Below, piece after piece: positions 27,947-37,261 of a DNA stretch of 64,000 bases. This DNA is from Microcebus murinus. Lineage: Eukaryota; Chordata; Mammalia; Primates; Cheirogaleidae. Position numbers and translations under genes: made by a program. A model generated the notes under the pieces. The model was given only the letters and a program-made list of their open reading frames with translations. It was not told the origin of the DNA and did no database searches. Position 1 is the first letter of the stretch. Every line of letters begins with the position of its first letter. The stretch covers positions 41,376,001 to 41,440,000 of the forward strand of contig NC_134106.1 of NCBI RefSeq assembly GCF_040939455.1. Reading direction: 5' to 3'.

Positions 27947-30900
27947 TACAGAGAAAATACAAAAAGAGAAAAATGAACTCTATACCTCACTTAGGACAAA
28001 TCCCAAACCAAAGAATGAGTAGAGAAACCAAGTACATTATTTGCATATTTAACAGCATGTCTAATTAACTACTTTGCTGACAGAGATTAATTTATTATTC
28101 ATCTTACTCCAGCATATGTTAATACTTTGACAGTAGACATGAAAAATGACTGATACAGCACATTGCAATTTTGAAATGTTAACTGTGGACTTCAAGAAAA
28201 TGTAGCATAGAATGTTGAGGAAAGTTTCTCTACTTCAACTTTGGAAAGATATAATCTAGAAAATGATCGATTTTCCCACGATGTATGAATAAATGGTCCA
28301 ATATGACAAGATTTTCAGAAATAAATATGAAATACAAAGGAAGTAGGATATTAAACAATGTCCTCCAAACCAAATAGAAAGTTCAGTCTCTATATACATC
28401 TAGGCAAAAATTCCCAGAGGTACTTACATTAGTCATGCTCCAGTATTATTTCTCTACATCAGACTATCACCTACTTGATAATTAAAAAGGATAACTAGAC
28501 ATAAAATGACATAAATATGAACTAAAGCACTCATTAAACAAAATCTTGAAAAATTTGAAAGACAAGTTCCTCAGTAAAACTACACACTTTTTAAAAATGT
28601 TCTACTGCATGTCCAAATAAAAGTGCTAATCGGTTAGTGTCATAGTATCATGACACTAGGCTACCACATTTTCCCTTAATGTGTTTTTTTAGAAAAGCAT
28701 CACGATCACTCTTAGAGATGTGCTTTATACTCTGTAACTATCCACAATTTAGATAATTCAGTCGCAGTGTAAAATTAGAGATGTACGAATCTAAAATTAT
28801 ACCACTTCTCCTAGTCAACTCTCAAACCGATAGTCACCTAGCAAAATATGCCATGATGACCGGACTTCTAGCCAAGACAGGCTGAACCATATAAATAATT
28901 ACATGTACTAACGTTAGTCCAGTGGCAACCCAGATAATCAAAACAACCATGCAGAAGTGATGTTCAAATCAGTAAATGTCATTGCCTTGTATTTTACCAC
29001 ATATTAAAAAGCATTTTGCTTAAAATTTCTTTCTTTCTAGTTGTTAATAGTTATAAACATATCATAATACTTTTGTCAATTTGAGTTATTTGCTAAACAA
29101 ATCACCAAATATATTCATGAACATATAAAGCCCGTAATTCTGCTTTAAAAAATGTAGGTCACATTATATAATACATTTAAACTGGGGAGCCTATAGCCCC
29201 AAAGGATACTATATTCAGAATTTCACAATAAAAATGACTACAAAAATGCATAGAAGCTTCACATAAAACTTAGTATGTACATAACCACATACCTTGAAAA
29301 TACACCTTTCTATACTGCTTCTCTATCAGAGAAGCACTTTTCTATACTGCCTCAATTACAATTCACAATCTCATAGATTATTATATCTACACAATTAACA
29401 CAGCAGGTTCTTCTTATCTACCTCCATGCCTGGTGATTAAAAGGAAGTCTGTACAGAAATCATCATCTAGTATTACAGCTTTTAGTATAATTATTATTAT
29501 TTGATTAATAATATTCTTTATCACTGCCTGAGTAATAGCCCTTCAACTGAATTTGAGAATAGTCCTCATTTAGCAATCCTTCTCCACCTTCCTACTTATT
29601 TATAAACTCAGTACCACAATGTAACTTTAGAAAAATTTCTTCCACTGGAATTAAGATATAAATTTCATATCAATATTGACTGGAAATTCTTAAAGTTGTA
29701 AGAGTTAACTATTTTTTGCCTTTTTTTTTCTTAATGAAGCAATAATTTTTTGAGAAGTGAAAACTGTAAAGTGATGACAGTGGAACAAAATTCAGGTCTT
29801 CTAAATTCCAATGCAGTGTCTTTCCCCTTCCCCACAAGATTTTGCCTCTTATCATACTGTCATGGAAAAGCAAAAGTTCTATGGCTACTTATTAATTAAG
29901 TGACCCTGACAGAATCATCACCTCTCTAAATCTGTTTCCTTGCCAGCAAAATGATGATCATAAGCCCTGCCAGGGTTATGATGATGATTAAATGAGACAC
30001 TTTACATGAAGGCACTATGGAAATATATACTTAAAAGATAGCTGTGTTCACTCAGTTCTGTCAAAAGCTTGAGGGAATGCATTGTTATATGAGCAAAACT
30101 GAAAAAAAAATACTGCATTTTGTGAGAGACTAGAATATGTAAAAAGACTATTACAAGGTTCTATGTGGAAAGACATTCTACACCCCACATAGGCCAGAAA
30201 GAGCTGGGCAAAAGTACCAAGTGAAGCAAGCAAGTGCCTTTCTAACAGACATTCCGTGGGACCTCAGTTGAGAGGCAAGTGCTAGGTGAAATGGACCCCG
30301 AGCTTGACCCCCACACTGTGGTTTCTGTGCATCTAATTAAGCCACCCCCTAAATAATGATGAGGACAATGGAATAGCTTAAGAGACTGGAATTTAATCTC
30401 TGCGAAGTTATCTCCAGTTACAGTATGCTTGGAATCAATAAGGCACCAGGAAAAGACAACAAGAGCATGAGGATTTTAAAAGATCCTTATTATCAAAGGA
30501 ATCTTAGAACTGGAAATGATCTTAGAGGTCTGCTAGTCCAATTTAAAGAGAGAGAGAGAGAGAAAAATAAAAACAAAACAAGCATATGAATGACAAAACA
30601 ATATAACAAGCCATGCTCAATATCACTGGGATTGTTACCATCCCAAAACACTAATTATGTTCTTCATTAAAAAGAGGCACACAATGTAGTAAAACTGAGC
30701 CCCTGATGGTAGACCATGGTAATGGGCAAATGTAGAGTAAGGATGGTCTTCTCTACATACACCAAGTTGGGTTGCTCTATTCTCTTCTCAAAGACCAAGG
30801 CTAAGAAGAGCTGCCTTTGGTTACATAGTGTTCAGGTAGAAGTGCAGATGAATTAGTATAGCCCCTCCTCATTACTAGAACATAGGCTTCATGGAAGCGT

Positions 30901-31605
30901 ATTTATAAAGTTTCTTTCAATTATTAGAAATAAATTATTGGGGGCCTATTGTAGTCTGGGCATTTTAAAAAAATTCATGGTCTCATTTATTCTTTACTAC
31001 AATATAACTCATTATAAAGGTAAGTAGCTTAGTAAGTTTACACAATACTAGTAAATGGCAATGGTCAAATTTTCACATAGATATGTTTCCGAGAATTATC
31101 CTTACCAGATCAAGCTGCCTCAATTATTTATACATTAGTGTGAATTTAAATCAATGAATTCCTGTCTTAAATACATTTGTAAAACAAACCTTATCTCTAT
31201 TTGAAAACTGAAAGCTATATATTTTGTTAGAAGAAAGACATGCAGCACTTGGTGGAAAGCAATTGCACTACAAGCTCTCTCTAGAACATTAATAATATAG
31301 GACAATAAAAAGTGATGCAGATAAAATTCACATTTTGATGTTTTTATCAGATCATTTCATGTTGAGTCCCAGATGATTGCTACATATACATAAACTTTAT
31401 GGGGTTTTTTGCATTTATGCTTGGGGACTACCTGTTTTTAAAGAGAAGTTTTATTTGCCTATTTTAGGTTTCTTTCTAATCATAGCTTGGATTTTTAGAA
31501 CTAAGTTGTAAACTTCTTAATGGTTGTGCCTTGGGTATCTTGGCTCCTCTTCCCTCACTCCTGCTCTCATTATCCCCATTATTCTCTGGCTGTCTGTAGT
31601 ACATG

Positions 31606-31607
<2 letters not shown>
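27947..31607. other. AT-rich intronic DNA with MIR traces
   Basis: About 29880-30025 is a MIR fragment, plus ('ctctctaaatctgtttccttgccagcaaaatgatgatcataagccctgccagggttatgatgatgattaaatgagac'). About 30950-31095 resembles a reversed MIR. An AG run lies at about 30548-30563. No gene is recognised. Confidence 0.5.
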
Positions 31608-31649
<42 letters not shown>

Positions 31650-31654
31650 ACACA
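31608..31654. repeat. CA microsatellite
   Basis: A dinucleotide (CA)n run of about 47 bases with one AGA interruption near its end. It keeps frames open on both strands (the Cys/Val and Thr/His runs), so those frames are not genes. Confidence 0.97.
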
Positions 31655-34199
31655 AAAATGTGCCCATAACATATATTTACAATATATTTACAGAATGAAC
31701 GAGTGAACAATTTAAGGAATAAATCTATTAAAGTTTGGGGCTATTAAAAGTTACTATAGAATGCTAAGATTGCTTGGATCATGACTAATTCAAATATTCT
31801 TCCAAAGATATTATCTGGCCATCTTATTGAAAACAGCATTTCAATGACGTAATTATTTTGTCCAAGAAGCTAAAGTAAGGAAAAGGTGTGGAACAGCAAT
31901 GTCCATTTCAGCAGAACAGTCATAAACAAAAATGTGCTGGGTCACATATGACTTAATTACCATATAATTAATATTAAAAATTAATAGCTAAACGTTTCTT
32001 TAATGTAGAGTATATTGTACAAGGTTTTGCTAACTCTTTTGGTTGCCACACAAAAGGGTAAAGTGATCACCCAATTAAACAGCAACCTTCTGCCTCCTAG
32101 AAAAACAGTAAAAAAAACAAAAACCTCCTCAGCAGAATCAATGAAGTGATCTGTGGAACACCAGTGAGGTGCTATCAACCTTTCTCATAGTGAGCATTAT
32201 TGTTAAAGCATGCTGGAAGCAAAATTCTTGGTCACACTTCCTATAATGATTTCTTCCCCAAGAGATTAACCATTAAAGTACATGGAGGACTCTCTTAGTT
32301 CGAGTTTAAAAACCTCTGAGCTCATGGAATTGCTCTGGACCATGGGCCATGCAGCTTTGATTCTAATTCCTCTTTGACTCTGATCAGATATCTGGCCCAT
32401 TTTTTGACACATCTGTGGTATGCCTCAATATCCCTAGCAAAAAATTATATTCAAAGTCCCTTGGAAACTCACCACTCATCTTAGAAGTTCAGCATGTGTA
32501 CTGAAAGTGCCTCAGAAAGAGAAACATTATAAATTCAAGATATAATTATTATCTTTATATAACACCATTGGGCAATTTCAATTACAAACCACACTTTTAA
32601 AATCTGTTAACATTTCCTTCTGGGAAAGCCCTTTTGCCCTTTAATAGTATAAGCTAATCACAGCAATATAATTTCCGAAGCTCATATTTGTGGGAGGAGA
32701 ATGGCTAGCACTGGTGTGCTCTGATCTGTGATGGCTTTCTCCTTCATCTCCTGAAATTATTGAGAGACTCTAAGCTAATTTTCTAAAGTATGCAGAGGCA
32801 GTTAGAAAAGCCAGGAGCTGAGAAGGGAACCTGAGCATTGCACTGACATCATTCTATGCTCCCCACATATGGCACATCATGAGAGCGGTACTCGCTGAGC
32901 ACACTGGTCTATTCTGGACTCTCGTTGGTGTTAAGTAGCATTGTTAATTACAAGCAAGCTTGCTTTTTATCATTTACAGTCACATAGCTCTGTTTATTTA
33001 ACTGAAAAAATGTTTCTATGGAGGTAGTTTCACCATTTATGTTTTTAAGTACATGCAAAATAAAGTGAGGCCCTGCAGTGTTCTCAAAACCTGCTTCTCA
33101 TATGCACTTAAAAAAATGCTCCATCATAATCCCTGCAACTGGGTCAGCTTGCACAAAGATGTTCGGGGTAGCCATGAGCACTTACTGCACCCTGCAAACC
33201 TTGTAAGTGACACCTCATAATAGTGCAAATGAAGCATGGCAAGATGAGAAAATGAAGAAGAATGGACCTGGATAGTCAGCCCAGCAGTTTTCAAAACATA
33301 GGAGACTCGATTTTATTCCTTAAAATATATCACGCATGAATTTTCTTTTATATATTCAAGCATATACATGCATTACCTATGGAAAAAATGTCTTGTAATT
33401 CCCAGAAATTCTAACACAACCATACAGGCTGGTTCATTTTGTTCATCTATATATTTGCAATAGTCTCAAATTTTGAACTAAGATTCATTTTCACCTGTCT
33501 TGACTTTCAGCTAAGAATTAATCATATTGCCATTTACCTTTGTGCTTTCCCTTCACCCTCATCTATTAGGCTCAAAGATTCTTTCCTTGTGGGCCCTTTG
33601 TCCCAATAATTAGCTAAATGTTCAGGGAGCTTATTGACCCAACAAATTCAACATCACCTCTTTGTTATTAGGTTTTTCTTTAAGCCACCACCCTGCCTGT
33701 CTTGTTCTCAGACCCTCTGTACTCCCACTTCATCCCATTTCTCCATCCCCCACTCTGAGAGGCTTATTTTTCATCTTAATGTTCCTTGATTGTTCTCTAT
33801 AGAGTTAACGTTCCTTCTTTTCAAGAGAGGGAAGAGATGAAGTATGAAAAATCCACACACCCTGGCTTTTCTTTGGTGGGGGTTGGTCACTGACAGGTAA
33901 GTTTGCTCTTCTGATTGAAAAATCAAAAGAGAATCAGAAAGAGAGGCAGCCTTTTCCAAGAGAGTGAGCGTGAGAAAGGAAGGTGGGCAGAGTTTTAAAA
34001 ACACACAAACGCGACCACACAACAGAACCCTCGAAGGAAAGAGAAAGTTTGCTGACCCAAAGGAATGATACCACCTGCCGCTCACAATTTTCTCCACTCT
34101 CCTCCTATGCTTTCTGTTTTACAATGATAGATGCCTCTGATTTCTCTTTCATTCACACACAGACACAAGCACTGTTTTATGGAGGGGAAGAAATGCTCG
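31655..34199. other. Intronic DNA leading into the CpG district
   Basis: No gene or repeat family is recognised with confidence. GC rises only after about 33950. The lack of young repeats between 31.7 and 38.9 kb fits the neighbourhood of a constrained promoter. Confidence 0.45.
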
Positions 34200-34560
34200 C
34201 AGAGACCAGCAGACGGCGCCTAACTGGGGTAGAAGCCGCAGTGGTGGGAAGAAAGGAGTGCGGGGCTCTGCGGCAGGGCCCCCTCGCCGTCCTCTCCCCG
34301 CCGAGCCGCCTCGTCCCTCTGGGGACAGGCAGAGACACGGAAAAGGAGAAGTTAGCGCGCGTTTGGGACTATTAGACAGGAGCTTCCCACTGGCACCATT
34401 AGCGCCCCGCCCCCTCGCATACCCCCATCCGGCTCACCGCGCCCGCCCCGCCCGCCCCGCCCGCGCGGTCTGCCCCTCCCCCAGCCCCGACTCGCCGCCT
34501 CCCACGGGACTCCCAGTCCCGCGCCGAGTCAGGGCCGTGGTTGAGAACCGCACCCGGGTA
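34200..34560. promoter_or_regulatory. Second CpG-rich patch with GC-box cluster inside NRXN1
   Basis: This CpG-dense patch lies about 1.6 kb downstream of the beta splice donor in gene direction. At 34438-34470 it has tandem CCCGCC/GCCCCGCCC units, read on either strand as Sp1/KLF-type GC boxes. A short inverted repeat (GGGACT, three-base loop, AGTCCC) lies at 34506-34520. It is separated from the main island by about 1 kb of low CpG. It could be an intronic enhancer, an antisense promoter or an island shore. No gene is recognised starting here on either strand. Confidence 0.6.
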
Positions 34561-36109
34561 ACGGGAGCAACAAGCTCCTGCAATACTGCAAGTTTGGGGT
34601 GAGATCACCAGAAACTCCCTACTGTTCCAAAAGGATCTAGTCTCTGTTACTTGTCCCTAAGAAGCCCGGGTTTGTGGCATCACTCGTGTCTCCATACTCG
34701 CCGCTCTCGAGAGAGAGAACCAGGAGGCGGCGGAAGGAACCAATTGCTAGGACCCATAGTGAAGTGCTCCTCTATTCTGCTCCCTAGGCGAGGTTGCCGG
34801 TGGCACTTGGTCTCTCTTTAGTTGATTATTCTATAACTTCTCATATCTAGCCAGACCCTGGTAGCACCAGCCGCTGCTCAGGGGGAGAGAAATTACACAG
34901 GGCAAAGGATCCGGAGCTGAACCAAGTCTGGAAAGCTTAACCGGTCCCATGGCAAAGGTGTGGAAAAGGGATACAAGAAAGGGTCCACAACTTTCACTCT
35001 GCTTTCTAAAGAAGTGAATTTTACACTGGGGGAGATGAAAAATTGGGAATGGGAACAACTCACAAACACCATTAGATGTTTTATGTTTTGGCAGTTCAGG
35101 GAATCTAAAATATAGGCATTTATCTGAAGATTAGAGGAACCTAATCTCACAGTCTCGGCCACTCTGGAGAGGAAACCTGCCACCCAAGGCTTTTCTCAAC
35201 ACTCTGCTCTACAAGGGAACCGGGAGTTAGGAGAATAGCTTCCTTAGCTCTAACTTCTCCTCCTCCATGCAGACCTCCTGGTTTAGCCTAGCCAATACTG
35301 ACACACTTGCCCTTCCTGGAAAGCACCAAACACGGAGGAAGGAGGAAGCAGGACCTCCTTTATCCCAACAGCCTTCAGACGTGACCCTCGGGGAGATGGG
35401 TCTGTGCAGTCAAGCCTCTCTCTTGTTCCATTTAGAAAATAACTCAGCCTAATTACCATGAAAAATAAACATATTTATGTGTGGAGTGGATGAAAGTGGG
35501 ATGGTGTCCAGAGGTTCCCCGCTTCCCCGCGACTGATAAGGGCTGGCCTGTTTGGAGGAGGTTGCCTCAGTTACCCTCCTACCTTCTCCAATTAAGGGAG
35601 AGGTGGGGGGCAAAAGGAATTAGCCTCCCGATGAGTGAGTCCCGGGACCGCTTGGCTGTCACTGCAGTCTGGGCGCACTTTGGAGGAATGTGCGGCTGGA
35701 ATCTCTCCCTCCCCCAGGTCAGGGAAGATGGGCAGGAGGTGGGGCAGCATATACAGCACAGACAAAAGGTTCTGCAGAGCCCTCCTCTCTCTGGCGCTCA
35801 GGTCCCTAGACCGAGTGCTGCGCCCCATCCGGCCACTGAGTGACCTTCTGTCGAGTGCCGCCCCCTTCCCGTGGGGCCCAGCCGCCCAGCCCGAGCTGGT
35901 CCTTTAATAGGTGCCCATATCTCTCTCCCTGCACCGAGACAGGGAATGCCCCTCCCACCCCTCACCACAAACACCCGCGACGCCTTCCCTCAACCCCTTT
36001 CTATTGTCTTCAAAGAGATAAGTGGCTCCCACCAAACACACCCAAATGCACCTCCCTTTTCTCGAGCTCCCAGTTCTCCCAGCCTTAGGGGCCCAGAAGC
36101 GAGTGCAGG
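34561..36109. other. Inter-island stretch, no gene recognised
   Basis: Moderately GC-rich DNA lies between the GC-box patch and the main island. CpG rises modestly at 35640-35900. Many short overlapping open frames occur on both strands, as expected in GC-rich DNA; none has a recognisable domain. By the splice model this is the first part of the intron after NRXN1 beta exon 1. Confidence 0.5.
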
Positions 36110-36147
36110 GTTGAAAGGGGATAGCCCGCGAGAACTTGGCATCGCAG

Positions 36148-36154
36148 ACCCACC
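36148..36154 (-). other. NRXN1: Splice donor of NRXN1 beta exon 1
   Basis: On the minus strand the coding sequence reads ..GGA CAC G then GTGGGT. The exon therefore ends at 36154, the intron GT occupies 36153-36152, and the split phase is one base. This matches the known junction where His is followed by Ala-Gly-Thr-Thr of the first exon shared by alpha and beta neurexin. The acceptor exon lies beyond the low-coordinate end of the window. The donor is inferred from the family junction plus the GT motif, not from transcript data. Confidence 0.88.
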
Positions 36155-36406
36155 GTGTCCGCCTCGCAAGGATGCCGGTGACCTGTAGATTGCAATAGGC
36201 ACTGAATGATGCTTGCTGCTGCCATGGAAATGGTGGATGTGGTGCGCTCCCAAACTGGACGCCCCCCACGCCACTCCCAGGAGGCCGCTGAGGGTGAGCG
36301 GGACTATCCAGAGCAGGGCCAGGCGCCCCCCTGCGCCGCCACCGCTGCCGCCGCCACCCCCGGGCGAGCCCAGCTCAGCGCCGCACCGGAGCATCCTCTG
36401 GTACAT
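36154..36406 (-). CDS. NRXN1: Neurexin-1 beta, first coding exon (signal peptide and beta-specific leader)
   Basis: Beta-neurexins are presynaptic single-pass adhesion proteins whose one LNS domain binds postsynaptic partners such as neuroligins. This exon supplies the secretion signal and beta-only N-terminus; the LNS domain, stalk and membrane segment come from exons outside the window. Read on the minus strand it gives 84 codons plus one base. It starts [16 protein letters not shown], then has a Gly/Ser run (about residues 16-27), a hydrophobic core [19 protein letters not shown] (29-47), then the His-rich leader [16 protein letters not shown] (53-68), ending [17 protein letters not shown] recognise this as the NRXN1 beta-specific N-terminus. 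The ATG at 36406-36404 has G at -3, a usable Kozak context, and matches the family start. The last base (36154) completes Ala with the next exon (H-A-G-T-T). The frame runs on without a stop to 35990, but that part is intron. The exon lies inside the large alpha-NRXN1 intron. Confidence 0.95.
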
Positions 36407-36518
36407 GGCGGGGCGCCCGCAGAGGGGCAGCCGCCGCGGGAGGCAAAGTTTGGGGCGCGGGGAGCGGAGAGGGCGCAGGGGAGCGGGCGGCTCGGGGTGG
36501 GCTGAGGGGCCGACCGCC

Positions 36519-36614
36519 TCACCGCGCCAGGGCACCCATCTTCTCCCTCCTTCGGACAGTCTTCTCGGGGTCCTGGAGTCCGCCGTGCCTTGCACCCCAA
36601 ACAATCCGAAACAT
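36519..36614 (-). other. Upstream ORF of 31 codons in the putative NRXN1 beta leader
   Basis: The ATG at 36614-36612 opens [20 protein letters not shown].. and ends at a TGA at 36521-36519, about 110 bases before the NRXN1 beta start and in another frame. A second in-frame ATG lies at 36539. If transcription begins further upstream, ribosomes would meet this frame first. The peptide matches no family I know, so any role would be translational rather than through the peptide. Confidence 0.4.
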
Positions 36615-36814
36615 AGCCGAGGCGAATGCAGCTGGCGGGGGGCTTGTCCGGAAAGGCAGCCCCGGGAAACAGCAAGCGGAGCGGGTGGCTGCTCCCAGAT
36701 TTCCAGGGCTCCAGGTTCTCAAGAGATACTCCCAAAGAGTTTCGGGCGAGAGTGCGTGCCAGGGGGTGGGGAACCGAGAAATTGTTTAAAGCTCCTCCCG
36801 TAGGGTCCTCACTT

Positions 36815-36829
36815 CTACATGACAGCCAT
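36815..36829 (-). other. Tiny uORF with embedded start-stop (Met-Ala-Val-Met-stop)
   Basis: The minus strand reads ATG GCT GTC ATG TAG. The second ATG is followed immediately by a stop, which is a minimal start-stop element, and it has G at -3. It lies about 410 bases upstream of the NRXN1 beta start. It matters only if the transcript begins above 36829. Confidence 0.4.
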
Positions 36830-36857
36830 CCACCGCGAATCCACTAGGTAAATCCAT

Positions 36858-37025
36858 TTAGCTTTGTGTGTGGGGACTGGGGAGGCCACTTCGCCGGCCC
36901 AACCTCCTTTCAGGAGAGAAGCAGACCCCATGGAATCCAGGCGCCCCTTCCCTCCATTCAGCCCCGGCCGGCTCGCCCGCTAGCGCCAGCCTCCCCCGGG
37001 CAGCGCGCGGAGCAGCGGCGCGCAT
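36858..37025 (-). other. Upstream ORF of 55 codons in the NRXN1 beta CpG island
   Basis: The ATG at 37025-37023 opens a frame beginning MRAAAPRAARGRLALAGEPA and ends at a TAA at 36858. It is Arg/Ala/Gly rich, as expected of any frame through GC-rich DNA, and no known domain is visible. It is listed because it begins with a true ATG and would precede the beta start if the leader extends this far. Confidence 0.3.
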
Positions 37026-37173
37026 CGCCTGCTCCCGAGGCAATCTCCGCGTCCGCCGCCTCCTGACACTCACGCCCGGCGAGGGGTTCAGAGGGAAGAG
37101 TGCACCCTTATGAAGAAAGCGGGAATCGAACGGGAAAAGACGGCTGAGAGGAAGAGGAAGCGGACGAAGGCGT

Positions 37174-37241
37174 AGGGGAGAAAAAAAGAAAAAGAAAAAG
37201 AAAAGAAAGAAAAAAAGAAAGAAAGAAGAAAGAAAGAAAAA
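37174..37241. repeat. Polypurine GAAA-rich tract at upstream edge of the NRXN1 beta island
   Basis: About 65 bases are almost entirely A and G on the plus strand, made of irregular GAAA/GAAAA units, so the gene strand is pyrimidine-only (C/T). The tract lies about 770 bases upstream of the coding start, at the sharp edge of the CpG island. Long homopurine runs with mirror symmetry can form triplex DNA and exclude nucleosomes, but that is inference. Confidence 0.85.
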
Positions 37242-37261
37242 CCACACACGCTGGTGAAGCA

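Larger units (their letters stand above)
36110..37150. other. Main CpG island spanning NRXN1 beta exon 1
   Basis: CpG dinucleotides and GC content rise abruptly here, peaking at about 36300-36530 and 36960-37090, compared with flanks that contain almost no CpG. The island covers the donor, the coding exon and the presumed leader. It was judged by eye; no observed/expected ratio was calculated. Confidence 0.85.
36407..37170 (-). promoter_or_regulatory. NRXN1: CpG-island promoter and 5' leader of NRXN1 beta
   Basis: This GC-rich, CpG-dense stretch lies directly upstream of the NRXN1 beta start on the minus strand. It stands out sharply from the AT-rich intron on both sides. I see no convincing TATA box, which fits a CpG-island neuronal promoter with dispersed starts. 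A minus-strand CCAAT motif occurs further upstream at 37584-37588. The transcription start cannot be placed from sequence alone, so the boundary between promoter and 5' UTR is unknown. Several upstream ATGs are present (36539, 36614, 36820, 36829, 36857, 36931, 36957 and 37025), some of which may be in the leader and damp translation. Confidence 0.8.

Noticed and set aside
31476..31706. Frames with Cys/Val and Thr/His runs on opposite strands
   Set aside because: Translation of a CA microsatellite.
34258..34602. Plus-strand Pro/Arg/Ala-rich frame in the GC-box patch
   Set aside because: Low-complexity frame in GC-rich DNA with no family resemblance.
35990..36153. Continuation of the beta frame past the donor
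   Set aside because: The GTGGGT donor and the known family junction end the exon at 36154. The extra residues after Gly-Gly-His do not resemble neurexin.
36213..36803. 196-codon plus-strand frame through the CpG island
   Set aside because: It is antisense to the NRXN1 beta exon, begins in it and has GC-driven Pro/Arg/Ala composition. No domain and no splice or polyadenylation context supports it.
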